A stretch of 37,971 nucleotides of DNA from Carex sylvatica (Eukaryota; Streptophyta; Magnoliopsida; Poales; Cyperaceae), in the NCBI GenBank assembly GCA_964058845.1, contig CAXKVR010000275.1:1-37971 (forward strand). Direction: 5' to 3'. Positions 18,724 through 28,842 of this stretch are shown here, in pieces. Made by a program: the position numbers and the translations under genes. Position 1 is the stretch's first letter. Every line of letters begins with the position of its first letter. Below the pieces are notes generated by a model. It saw nothing but the letters and a program-made list of their open reading frames with translations, had not been told where the DNA came from and made no database searches.

Positions 18724-21700
18724 TTATGGATTATTGCCAGTGGAAACTTCAATCCATTCTCCTTCATTATGATCATTGCGCGTGTGACTTGTCTTGTTAT
18801 CCTCACCGGTTGGTAATGATGCCATATCAGTGGAAAATGGTGGTATCTCATCAAAATGATCGTACGCTTCTTCGTCTTCCACATTATCAATCCCGATGAT
18901 ACATCTTTTACCAGAGATGACAACATGTCTTGAACGATTGGCCGGATCAGTAACGTAGAACACTTGCGTGGCTTGTCTTGCAAGTATAAATGGATCATCA
19001 TTGTATCCAGCCTTACTAAAATCCACTAGAATAAAACCATCTTCATCGACTTTAACCCCCCCTACGGTTATTGACCCATTTACACATAAATAACAGAATA
19101 TTAAATTTTCTATAATCTACCTTCCAAATTTCTTCAACAAACCCGTAATATGACATTGATGCATGCGATGGTCCGGCACCTTTAGGATCTGACAAATCAC
19201 TCGAAACGGCTATTAACGTCACTCCACTGTTTTGCACGGTACTCTTTGAATCTTGATTTTTTGTGTAAAATGTGTACCCGTTGATGTCATATCCTTGGAA
19301 GGTCCTCATGATGTGGACTGGACCAAGAGCCAACAATTTGACAGTTTCTGTAATATTTTCTCCCTCCGGAGCTTGCATGACTCTACATGTAAACCATCAT
19401 TCAAACTTTTTATTGTGTTCGCCGATTAATCACTTGTCGAATCTCTTAGGATTCTGTTGCCGCAAGAGAGTCATATGCTTGTCCCAAAAAGGATGAACGT
19501 CAGTGAGGTGTTGCAAAACATGAAAATATGCTAGTGACATTGTTGTACTATCGGGCTCGAATAATTTTGCACCAATTATGCCTACCCCGTGAAGTCGACC
19601 CTCGTGCCGAGATTTAGGGATGCCGATAGCTTTGACATCATCCATATAATTAGTACAAAACTTAATAACCTCTTCGGCAGCATAAGCTCTTACGATGCTT
19701 CCCTCAGGCCGATATCGATTCCTGACATATGCCTTTAACAATCATATGTATCTCTCGAACGGATACATGTACCGCAAGAAAACAGGTCTGCATATCTTAA
19801 TTTCTCTAATTAGTTGAACGATTAAATAAACCATGATATCAAAAAAATACGGCGGAAAATACATTTCAAGATGACAAAGAGTGACAACAACCTCCTTCTG
19901 CAGAGCATCTAGCATATCAGGATCACTTACTTAACAACATATGGCATTAAAGAAAAAACAAAGCTTCGTGATGGTCTGCCGAACACATTTTGGCAATATG
20001 CCCCGAATTGCAACATGAAGAAGCTGTGTCATTAAAATATGACAGTCGTGAGACTTCATTCCTGTCAATTTTAAATCTTCCAGTGAAACTAAGTTTTTAA
20101 TATTCGAAGAATATCCAGATAAAATTTTGACACCATGAAGGCATTCCAATAAGCTTTTTTTCTTTGCTTTCGACAGCGTATGCATTACGGATTTTAGATA
20201 CGTACAAAACTTTCCATTTTCTCTTTCCTTCTCTGCTGGTTGTATATCCGACCGTATGTTCAGGAATTGCATGTCTTTTCGAGCATTGATACCATCCTTA
20301 GTCTTACCCGAAATATTCAATAATGTTCCAACTAGGCTATCACACACATTTTTAACCACATGCATCACATCGAGACAGTGTCGAACATCTAAGTGCTGCC
20401 AGTATGGTAAATCCCATAATATTGACATCTTCTTCCAACTAATTTTCGGTGCCCCTTTCTTTCTCACCACCTTTTTTTAAATTTTCCAAATTGAACTTTG
20501 ATATCGTTCACTCGCGAATAAACAGCTTTACCGGTCAACGGATAATTTACTCTGGTATTCTCGGTCTTTCCATTGAATTCTTTCTTTCTCTTTTGGTGTG
20601 CATGGTTGGCAGGAAGAAATCTATGATGACCCATGTACACATTTTTAGAAGAATTAGGTAGCCACACATTGACTGTATCGTTCAAGCAAACAGGGCACGC
20701 TTTCTCTCCTTTGACACTGTAACCCGACAAATTTCCATAAGCCGAAAAATCATTAATGGTGCAGAAAATCATGGCCCGTAAAGTGAATTTCTTCTTGTTG
20801 TATGCATCAAATATCTGTACTCCGGGTTGCCATAATTCTTTTAAATCATTGATCAATGGCGCTAGATACACATCTATGTCGTTCCCAGACTGTTTGGGTC
20901 CTAATATGAGCAAGGTCAACATGATGTATTTGCGTTTCATACATAACCAAGGCAGAAGATTATAAATACATAATAGAACCGGTCAACTGCTATACTTGTT
21001 GCTCATGCTACTGTGCGAATTTATTCCATCTGCACTCAGCCCAACCTTAAGATTTCTAGGGTCACGTCCGAATTCGGGGAACTCTCTGTCAATATTTCTC
21101 CACTGAGGAGAATCAGCGGGGTGCCGTAATTTCTCGTCTTTTTTTTGGTTATCGGCATGCCAACGCACTAATTTCGCATCTTTAGCATTTGAGAACAAAC
21201 GTTTGAATCTCGGTTTCACAGGGAGGTACCACAATGCTTTTGCTGGAGGCCCTTTATTCAGTTTGTAATCATCACTTTTATCGCCGGTTAACTACTTTGG
21301 TTTGTAACGTGATGCACCACATTTTGGACACTCGTGAAGATCTTTATACTCGGATCGATATAATATATAATCATTTGGACACGCATGTATTCTTTGAACT
21401 TCCAAATCCACTGGGCACAATATTTTTTTCGCTTCATAAATATTTGGTGGTATCTCGTTTCCATCCGGAAGTATTTCTTTTAAAGTTTGTAATAACTTTG
21501 TAAAACTTCTATCACTCCAACCGTTAGATGCTTTAAGGTTATACAATTTTAATACACCTTTCAATTTTGAAAATTTTGAACAACCAGGATACAATTTCTT
21601 ATTATAATCTTCGTACAAATTCTCAAATAAAAAATACTGCTTATCATTATCAAAATCATCTTTTAAATCACGTAACATTTGATCAAAATTATCACATCTA

Positions 21701-22092
21701 TCTACCACCATATCATCATTTTCTTCGGTATGGTATTCCTGATCCTCAGTATGAGCGCCTATATCGGTTTTCAATCCCCGTAGATTATTCTCATCATTTC
21801 CACTGGTATGGTATTCCTGATGCTCAGTACCAGCACCTATGTCGGTTGGCAAACTCTCACCGTGCCATAACTAACACTTATATCCTTGCTTGAATCCACA
21901 ACGGATTAAATGGTTCCTCACTTGGTTCGAGTTGGAGAATTTTTGACCATTGTTACAATCACGACAAGGACACGACATCAGTACACTCCCCTTATTCGTC
22001 ATATATTTCGTAGCAACTCTGATAAATTCCTCGACACCTGTCATATATTCATCAGATAGATGTGATACTTTGTACATCCAACTGCGGCCCAT
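18724..22092 (-). pseudogene. TNP2-type CACTA transposase, disabled
   Basis: The frame begins at ATG 22092 right after an acceptor (TTGCAG|ATGGGC), so a 5' UTR intron is likely. Domains in order: a transposase-associated domain with SWMYKVSHLSDEYMTGVEEF and Cys-rich CPCRDCNN; the TNP2 (Transposase_21) core with YPGCSKFSKLKGVLKLYNLK, LWYLPVKPRFKRLF, GLSADGINSH, LCMKRKYIML, GPKQSGNDIDVYLAPL, DLPYWQHLDVRHCLDVMHV and KNVCDSLVGTLLNI; then DUF4218-like (MYFPPYFFDIMVYL, YVRNRYRPEGSI) and DUF4216-like (VDFSKAGYNDDPFILARQ, QVFYVTDP) parts. It is broken by in-frame stops at 21871-21873, 21292-21294, 20983-20985, 19931-19933, 19742-19744, 19430-19432 and 19397-19399. There are frameshifts at or near two 7-base homopolymers (20472-20478 and 19056-19062). 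It cannot make a full transposase. Confidence 0.93.
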
Positions 22093-22192
22093 CTGCAATT
22101 ATAATAAAACACAATTAATTAAGAACAAGGTTGGGGAGCTTAGTTCTGTTCACAATAGGGCTTACATGGGGCCGGATTACCATCCTATCAAA

Positions 22193-22383
22193 CTCTCTGA
22201 ATACTTTGTCTCAGTAGTGGCCACATGTTAGTCGTGGTTTAGCATTTAAGAAAATTTCGGCAGCATTTCCCTTTAGTTCCCCGAGATTCGAGAAACTAAG
22301 TGAAAATGCTGTCGAAATTTTCTTAAATGCTAAAACACGACTAACATGTGGCCACATCCTAAATGAGACAAAGTATTCAGAGA
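22193..22383. repeat. Long near-perfect hairpin in the CACTA 5' region
   Basis: The left arm (from CTCTCTGAATACTTTGTCTC) and right arm (ending GAGACAAAGTATTCAGAGAG) are inverted copies over about 75-80 bases, including GTGGCCACATGTTAGTCGTG. There is one small asymmetric bulge and a loop near 22280-22293. It lies just upstream (minus strand) of the transposase start, in the presumed leader or 5' intron. It could be a small inserted foldback element or a small-RNA-producing hairpin; no target duplication was found. Confidence 0.8.
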
Positions 22384-22689
22384 GCAGTCCTAAAACGGGG
22401 ACTATTCAAAATTAATCCCTAATGAATTAATTTTGAACGGGTATCATGACCTAAAGGCATTAATAATGCGGTTGTGGCTTATAAGACAGTACTCTAGCTA
22501 CATACCGAGCTAATATAAATACATCTCTTACAAAAAAAAACACATTAATGCACAAAAATAATTAAACATGAGTTCTAGGTTGTACTTACAACTTTTTTTG
22601 GATGACGGATCGAGTGAGATGAAAATATATCGCTGCACCAAATATCTCAATAATAGCCAATCTACAAAATTAAGCTATCAATCAGAACC

Positions 22690-22920
22690 TAATTAAGAGA
22701 TGTACATAACATGCATGCTATATATCCTACAACTTGAAATAAATAAAAAATGCTCATATAGCATATATAGCATATATATAGCAAACTCAAAAGCGTGTGC
22801 ATGCAAATCTTGAAATAAGAAGATGTATTCAAACTTATAAAGAAAATCTCCACATATAAAGAATAACTCATATGTAGCTCATATATATGTATGCATGTGC
22901 ATTCAAGTCTCCACATATAA
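22690..22920. other. AT-rich stretch with recurrent short words
   Basis: Words such as CATATATAGCATATATA and CTCCACATATAAAGAA recur. No gene is seen. This is part of the CACTA 5' region between the hairpin and the right subterminal repeats. Confidence 0.4.
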
Positions 22921-23063
22921 AGAAAAACTTAAAATGAGAAGATGCTAGGTATTTAAACTTATAATTAAAAGCTTGTGGAACCAACAAAAGAGATGAATCA
23001 AGGCTATAAGGTTTAGATTTTGAGCGGGCCGGATCATAACTCACTTCTTGTATATATATAGGA

Positions 23064-23080
23064 TTTAGGGTTTAGGGTTT
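23064..23080. promoter_or_regulatory. Telomere-like (telo-box) motif
   Basis: TTTAGGGTTTAGGGTTT, about two and a half Arabidopsis-type telomere units, lies about 970 bases upstream of the transposase ATG. Telo-box motifs occur in plant promoters; here it could equally be chance or an interstitial telomeric scrap. Confidence 0.5.
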
Positions 23081-23284
23081 GAACCGAATTAATCATAAAG
23101 CCAATAAATTGTGCTCTACTAGTAATAGCAAACTTGAGAAAAGAGATGATCAAATGTACCTCAGAAAAAAGAGCTGAGATAGCTGAAGTAATGTAGGGCG
23201 AAATAGCTGATGCGCTAATTAAGAGAGGCGATAGAGGAAGAGAAACGAGATTCTGACAAAAATGGGACTGAATTAACTTTTCAT

Positions 23285-23634
23285 ATGCACTATTAGGATC
23301 AATTGTTTATAAAAAATCGATCCTGATAGTATCAGGATCAGTTTCTCTAAACAACTGATCCTGATAGTCAGGATCAGTTGTTTATAACAACCGATCCTGA
23401 TACTATCAGGATCAGTTGTTCTAAACAACCGATCCTGAAAACTATCAGGATCAGTTGTCTAAACAACCGATCCTGATAGTTCACATCCTGATAGTTCAAC
23501 TATAAGGATCAGTTGTTTATAAAAACCGATCTGATTAACTATTAGGATCAGTTTTGTTCAAAGAACCGATCCAGATAGATATTAGTATCGGTTGTTTCAT
23601 ATAGCCGATCCTGATTCCTGTTTTTCCACTAATG
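23285..23634. repeat. Right subterminal repeat region of the CACTA element
   Basis: Inverted pairs of AGGATCAGTTGTTTA and AACAACCGATCCTGATA fill the last 350 bases before the right terminus, matching in style the GGATCGGTT repeats of the left end. Confidence 0.9.
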
Positions 23635-23637
23635 ATA

Positions 23638-24210
23638 GTACCATAACCTCACTCACTTTTTTATATATATCTTTCTTATATATTAATTTCGAATAGAATT
23701 CTAAAAATTCTAGATCATTCAAAAGTAGTGATATTCTATTTATTTTAAAAATAGTAAAAAAATTCTAAAAATGTAAAATTTAGTCTATAGATACATTTTT
23801 ATATAGAAATCATGTTGAATGATTTATATTAACTATTTGAATTTTAAAAACAAATATATTAATCTATAGTACGGATTAATCCGCACCATGCATAGTACCA
23901 TAACCTCACTCACTTTTTTATATATATCTTTCTTATATATTAATTTTGAATAGAATTCTAAAAATTTTAGATCATTTAAAAGTAGTGATTTTCTATCTAT
24001 TTTAAAAATAGTAAAAATTTCTAAAAATGTAAAATTTAGTCTATAGATACATTTTTATATATAAATCATGTTGAATAATTTATATTGACTATTTGAACTA
24101 TGAAAATAAATATATTAATCTATGGATTAATCCGTACCATGCATAGTATCATAACCTCACTCACTTTTTTATATATATCTTTATTATATATTAATTTTGA
24201 ATATAATGGA
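23638..24210. repeat. Tandem array of half-MITE units, about 255-bp period
   Basis: After the CACTA element the sequence CATAGTACCATAACCTCACTCACTTTTT (written here as one phrase in two parts: CATAGTACCATAACCTC then ACTCACTTTTTTATATAT) recurs at 23638, about 23893 and, with a T, about 24143. Each copy is followed by TTTGAATA and the right half of a family A MITE. The right half at about 12595-12787 is the first copy, now cut off by the CACTA element. The array is therefore three copies of the same right-half-plus-flank unit. Confidence 0.85.
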
Positions 24211-24667
24211 CACTATTCACCTACAGTGAAATCTACAGTACTCCTCAATAGTGAGACTTCCAATCGGGTCCCGCTTGTGTTATCTAATTTAGACATTCAA
24301 TATACATGTAAAATCCATATTGTACGTATATCAATTTAGTAAGAAAATGCACATTAAGAATTTTATCTGATGTTATTAAAAAAATTTAAGTTTTTTAATC
24401 AGTTCCAATTGTATAAATTTTTCAAGAAAAAATAATTACTATATTTAAGGGAAGATAGCAATGGTAAAGTGCCAAAACTGATTTAATTTATAATTCCTCC
24501 TATTACATTACATTCTTGCAGCTTAAATAAATTGGAAGCGTGGAGATGTGAAAAAGTAAACAACCCTTATGCTACCCATAAATGTAATACACCTTCACGA
24601 TACTTCAAACTGTAAAAAAGCAAACAACCTGAGTATCTTACGCTTCTCTAAGTCAACTTAGCGCTGC
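24211..24667 (+). promoter_or_regulatory. Upstream region of the root-cap/LEA-related gene
   Basis: No coding signal is seen. Being between the tandem array and the TATA box, this holds whatever proximal promoter the downstream gene has left. I see no motif I would name with confidence. Confidence 0.4.
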
Positions 24668-24675
24668 TATAAATA
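24668..24675 (+). promoter_or_regulatory. TATA box of the root-cap/LEA-related gene
   Basis: TATAAATA lies about 127 bases upstream of the ATG at 24802, preceded by GC-richer text. The spacing leaves room for a leader of about 100 bases. Confidence 0.75.
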
Positions 24676-24801
24676 CAAGGCTTTTCCAATGGATGAGAGC
24701 AAACCATCCAAACCAAAACCCTAATAGGTATCAATCCAACCAAAAAGGGAAAAGAAAAAAGACTAGTTAGCTAGCTTAAAAAAGCTTTCGGAGGCCATAA
24801 A

Positions 24802-26345
24802 ATGGCGCGGTCTCATTTCGGTATCCTGATCACAGCTCTCCTCCTCGCAGCAGCCATAACAACTTTTGCGCAGCCCAACGGCCCGAAGCCGAAAAATGAG
24901 AAGTGCCCGAATGGTGGCAAGGATGTAAGCATCTATTGCAGAGGTGTCCAAGCAGAATGCCCAAGTAGATGTCCTCGGTCATGTGTAATGGATTGCAAGA
25001 ACACTTGTAAACCTGTCTGCGGTGAGGATATATATTTTTTGCACTTAATTATTTAACTACAAGAATAAGACAGTATTTATAAGGATAAAAGTGACTATTT
25101 GTGAGGGTATACTGACAAAAATGTGTTTTTTTTATTAGTGACAGAAGTCTCTGTGAGGGTATACCAACAGTATCCCTCACGAATACTGTCTCATTCTTGT
25201 GCGCAGTGCAATATTAGTATTAGTACGCATGATAATGACAACAACATTAGTAGTTTGTTATGAAGAACATAGAAAAATATATATATATATATATATATTT
25301 TTGAGAAATTTCATGCACATACTCCTCAAAAATCTTGAAATTACATATTTTCACTTCTAAAAATTCATAATATTATTATACCCTTCAAAATTTCAAGAAC
25401 TTATTAACTTATTCAATTTTTCTGTTAAATTCATTTTAAATTTATGAAGTTCTTATTTTACACTTTATTAAAAAAAATGTAAAAAATGTAGCCTATGTAA
25501 TATTTATTCAGTCTTTTAATTAGTCTATTTGTGAAGATAAATAAATAATTCATTTCTCTATGTCATGTTAAATTGTAGTGTGTGACAAGGCTGGTGCATG
25601 CGGCGACCCGCGTTTTCTCGGTGGTGACGGCAACTCTTTCTACTTTCATGGTCGTAGGGACCGTGATTTTTGCATCGTTTCAGATTCAGATATACACATC
25701 AATGCGCACTTCATAGGCAAGCGAAACCCCTCCATGACCCGCGACTTCACTTGGATCCAAGCAATCGGTGTCCTCTTTGGCAAACATCGTCTTTATGTCG
25801 GAGCAAGAAAGACGGTTGCATGGGACGATGAAAGCGACCACCTTGAGATCTCCTTCGACGGCGAATACGTCGACTTGCCAAAAGCTGACGGTGTTGAGTG
25901 GAAGTCTCTTTATGTGCCCGAACTGAAAATCTCTCGCACAAAAGCCGTTAACACGGTGATGGTAGAGCTCAAGGGAAAATTCAAGATCATTGCAAATGAT
26001 GTACCTATCACGAAAGAGGATTCCAGGATTCACAACTACGGTGTTGCGGAAGATGACTGTCTGGCCCACCTCGACCTCGCATTCAAGTTCGATGTGCTCA
26101 CGAGTGATGTCCACGGTGTGGTTGGCCAAACCTACAGGCCAGACTATGTGAATAAATTCGATGTCAAGACAAACATGCCGGTATTAGGTGGCGAAAGCAA
26201 CTACTCCACCTCTAATTTGTTCTCCTCTGATTGTGCTGTTACACGATTCGGTCGTGACGGAGGAGCAGCAGAGCTGATTTCTGATCTGTCTGATATCAAG
26301 TGCGCTAGTGGCATGGATGGCCCTGGTGTTGTCTGCAAGAAGTGA
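24802..26345 (+). CDS. Secreted root-cap / LEA-related family protein, 2 exons
   Basis: Exon 1 is 24802-25021 and exon 2 is 25579-26345. The GT-AG intron joins G|TG into a Val codon and gives 328 residues ending in TGA. The N-terminus (MARSHFGILITALLLAAAIT, then TFAQ) is a typical signal peptide. A Cys-rich segment follows (CPSRCPRSCVMDCKNTCKPVC), and exon 2 gives CGDPRFLGGDGNSFYFHG, DRDFCIVSDSDIHINAHFIG and FTWIQAIGVLFG, the pattern of the plant root-cap protein family (sometimes labelled LEA-related). The VWD-like fold in this family is my inference. Members are secreted, and some are expressed in root cap or pollen; the substrate is unknown. Exon 2 is clearly GC-richer than its surroundings. 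The frame is intact, with a TATA box upstream and a poly(A) signal downstream. Confidence 0.93.
25059..25200. mobile_element. Small MITE-like insertion in the intron
   Basis: The left end ACAAGAATAAGACAGTATT is an inverted match to the right end AATACTGTCTCATTCTTGT, and GTGAGGGTATAC recurs inside. It is 142 bp with no coding capacity and no clear target duplication. It accounts for about a quarter of the root-cap gene's intron. Confidence 0.7.
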
Positions 26346-26398
26346 TTGATCAATTGATCGATATCTCTCTGTTTTAAATTTAAGAGCTAAATTACAAT

Positions 26399-26404
26399 AA
26401 TAAA
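26399..26404 (+). terminator. Polyadenylation signal AATAAA
   Basis: AATAAA lies 54 bases after the stop codon of the root-cap/LEA-related gene, a usual distance for a plant near-upstream element. Confidence 0.65.
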
Positions 26405-26724
26405 GAAACAAACTTTACATTAATATAATGACACGAAGCTCTGTTCAAGCTTCGTTGGTATGTTAATTAAGAGGTCGTATTGGTCAATAAGATTGTAACT
26501 GTTTTTAAATATATGATTTGTTCTCTTTAAAGCAAGTTAGAAAAATATCAGCATCTTATTTTTTGTGCTTCTAGACTCGAGATCTCGATTTGCTCATGAT
26601 CCGCACAATAGTCAAACCCAAATTTTGATTTCCCGGAATGTCTTTGGACATACGTACGTACATTCAGGTGCAAGCTAACAAGAGATTATTGAATCTATTT
26701 TTCTTTTAAATCAACAAAACTGGT

Positions 26725-26820
26725 GGATTCGATAATATAAAGTGTGCATGTTGGTGACCGAAATCACCCCTCTGATGGATTCAGTAATAGAATAAAATGT
26801 GCATGTTGGTGACCGAAATC
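26725..26820. repeat. 52-bp tandem duplication, second copy interrupted by a MITE
   Basis: Copy 1 (26725-26776) starts GGATTCGATAATATAAAG and ends ACCCCTCTGAT. Copy 2 starts at 26777 (GGATTCAGTAATAGAATA) and breaks off after GACCGAAATC. Its missing end, ACCCCTCTGAT, reappears at 27029-27039 beyond the family B MITE. Confidence 0.85.
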
Positions 26821-27019
26821 GAATCCGTATCCTCTCCGGTATTGTAGAGGATGACCCTCACTTTACGGTTTCAGATTCAATTTCAACCGGTTTGGTATTC
26901 GGGCTGCAATAGGGGACAGTATTTTTAAGCTTTGAGATTCGTGCCAAGTTAAAAAGAACGGTTCAGATCTAATAATTGTAAAAGATTCCCTTATCAGGTA
27001 TTGGAGAGGATGTGAATTC
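26821..27019. mobile_element. Mutator-like MITE, family B
   Basis: The ends GAATCCGTATCCTCTCCGGT and TATTGGAGAGGATGTGAATT are inverted relatives. A perfect 9-bp duplication ACCGAAATC flanks it at 26812-26820 and 27020-27028. It is 199 bp and non-coding. The adjacent duplicate supplies the empty-site sequence, confirming the insertion limits. Confidence 0.9.
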
Positions 27020-27039
27020 ACCGAAATCACCCCTCTGAT

Positions 27040-28134
27040 ATCACACCTATGATACACGTTGATTATTACCATAGACTTCTAAATAAAGACAATTAGCCCC
27101 AAAAATTGTTGTCAATTTTACAACCCAAAATATTAACCAAACAATAATAAAAAGGACCATGTGAATTTATAGCATCTCTCAGAAAAATGGTCAATGAAGT
27201 AATGCCAGTTCTTATTCAATGTGACTATTTTTGCACAAGGAAACTATCGTAACACCATTCTACATTCTTCGTACCAAATTACAGCAAGGCAAATGAATCT
27301 GCTATTGTGCTTTGTGATATGGAGAAAGATGTAAAATAATTTTTCAGGATCAAACCAAATCGCTACAACAATTGAGAGCTGAGTTAGCTGTGGTTGAATT
27401 CACAATCTGGTTTGCCAACAGTTGAGCTGGAATAGGCTGAGCGTACAATATAAACTACATTTTCTATTTTATGCTTACTATTGTCATGTAAATAATCATT
27501 TCTCTCTTTTCTTTTTTTTTATGTTTTTTTTCTTTTCCTTTTCAAAATAAAACTTCGTAAAACTTGACACCAATTTGTGTCTGATATATGGAATCTGAGA
27601 GCTTGAGTCCTACATTTCTTATCAAAAAATAATAATAATAAGAATAAAAAGAACTAACAATAATCTTCATATGGACACCCTGAATCTTGAGGCAGAGGTG
27701 ACATGTAAATAGAGGATTTTCTCCAAGGCGATATGCAGTGAGGCAAAAGTGCAAGCTTTTGGGAAGAAAAAATCTTAGATCCAAAATGGAGGCTAGTAAG
27801 AGGAAGAAGAAGAAATTAAGGCGTTTATACACACAAATTCTAACAGCTCTGACAATGTGGATATACACAAAAGATTTCTGAAGAACATATAATATTGTTG
27901 TATGGTCAACAAAAATATTAATAAAGGATTTTTTTGAAGGAACTGTGTTTATATTTTTAAGATCGGAAATTGTGGAAGTAGAAAGTTAAACCAAATGTTT
28001 TTTATTTTGTTGTACGAGTTTCCAACTAAAAAAACTTTAAAGAAAAAATGCGTATTAATTTTTTTTTTTTTGATAATTTGATCAATGCCTACCATAACTA
28101 TATATGGTGCGTACAGCCGGAGGCTCAAACTTAC
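27040..28134. other. Intergenic, no gene seen
   Basis: AT-rich sequence with no recognisable exon. A small plus-strand frame opening ATGGAGGCTAGTAAGAGG near 27786 is Lys-rich and too short to interpret. Confidence 0.4.
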
Positions 28135-28320
28135 GAGTCCGTATCGTCTGCATATCAGCCGTCCAATTGTAAACGAAGTCTATTTGACTTCCACTTAAAA
28201 TATAAGAAATTTTTAATATTAATACGGATCTAATTCGCACGAATTTTAAAATTGATTAGACAGTCCAGATGCATTAACTCAAAAGATTTCTTTTTGAGTT
28301 AATGCAGAGGATACGAATTC
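28135..28320. mobile_element. Mutator-like MITE, family B
   Basis: The left end GAGTCCGTATCGTCTGCAT and right end ATGCAGAGGATACGAATTC are inverted relatives of the family B ends. The flanks CAAACTTAC (28126-28134) and CAAAATTAC (28321-28329) form a 9-bp target duplication with one mismatch. A small hairpin (AACTCAAAAAGA-type) sits inside the right end. Confidence 0.8.
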
Positions 28321-28459
28321 CAAAATTACGATCTAGAGTTCTATAGATAACACCACCCGAAAGCCTACATAAGTACATAGACGAACTGATGGACTTCGGT
28401 ATTGAATTGGAACCGATTCGGATTCAATTAATTAGATTTAATTAATTTGAATGAGAGAG

Positions 28460-28842
28460 TAGGCTACGGTGCTACGCATAACATAGAGGATCTCCGTGTA
28501 ATAGTTCAATATTTGAGTTTTTCAAATTCTAACGGTCAATCCGAACTGTTCAACATGATCTCCATATGAATATGTACTTGCAAACTAAATTTCATATTGT
28601 TTAGATTTTTTTTACTATTTTTTTAGATAAGTAGAAAATCACTTGATCTAAATGGTACATAATTTTCAAATCAAGTGATTTTCTACCTATCCAAAAAAAA
28701 GTAATTTTTTTTTAAAAATAATAAAATGGTACATATTCATATGGAGATCATGTTGAATGATTCAGATAGACAGTTAGGATTTTAAAAACTCAAAATTAAG
28801 CTGTTGCACGGCAGCCCTCTATGTTATGCGTAGCATATTAAC
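28460..28842. mobile_element. Palindromic MITE, diverged family A
   Basis: The left end GCTACGGTGCTACGCATAAC and right end GTTATGCGTAGCATATTAAC are inverted relatives. The centre holds the family A palindrome (TAGATAAGTAGAAAATCACT against AAGTGATTTTCTACCTATCC). Its termini differ from the other copies (CTACGCATAACATAGAGG instead of CTATGCATAGTACGGATT), so it may be a separate subfamily. Confidence 0.75.

Larger units (their letters stand above)
12788..23634 (-). mobile_element. CACTA (En/Spm) DNA transposon, about 10.8 kb, coding strand minus
   Basis: The left end reads CACTAGTGGAAAA. The right end, read inward on the minus strand, is CATTAGTGGAAAA, so its CACTA has one C-to-T change. The 3-bp sequence ATA flanks both ends (12785-12787 and 23635-23637), the usual CACTA target duplication. 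Subterminal regions at both ends are packed with GGATCGGTT / AACCGATCC words in both orientations, the presumed transposase-binding sites. Inside are two minus-strand genes, a TNP2-type transposase near the right end and a second gene nearer the left. Both are broken, so the copy is not autonomous. The C-to-T change in the terminal CACTA may also impair mobility. Confidence 0.95.

Noticed and set aside
18690..19001. 103-codon minus-strand frame at the transposase 3' end
   Set aside because: Out-of-frame shadow of the DUF4216-like part, which reads correctly in the overlapping frame starting at 19026.
20472..20478. Possible programmed frameshift at the 7-base run in the transposase
   Set aside because: A frame change does occur at this homopolymer, but the same gene has seven stops and a second homopolymer frameshift, so decay explains it better than programmed recoding.
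25686..26129. 147-codon minus-strand frame
   Set aside because: Antisense shadow of exon 2 of the root-cap/LEA-related gene.
27542..27868. 108-codon minus-strand frame with hydrophobic stretches
   Set aside because: Phe/Leu-rich composition from low-complexity purine/pyrimidine tracts; no family motif or splice context.
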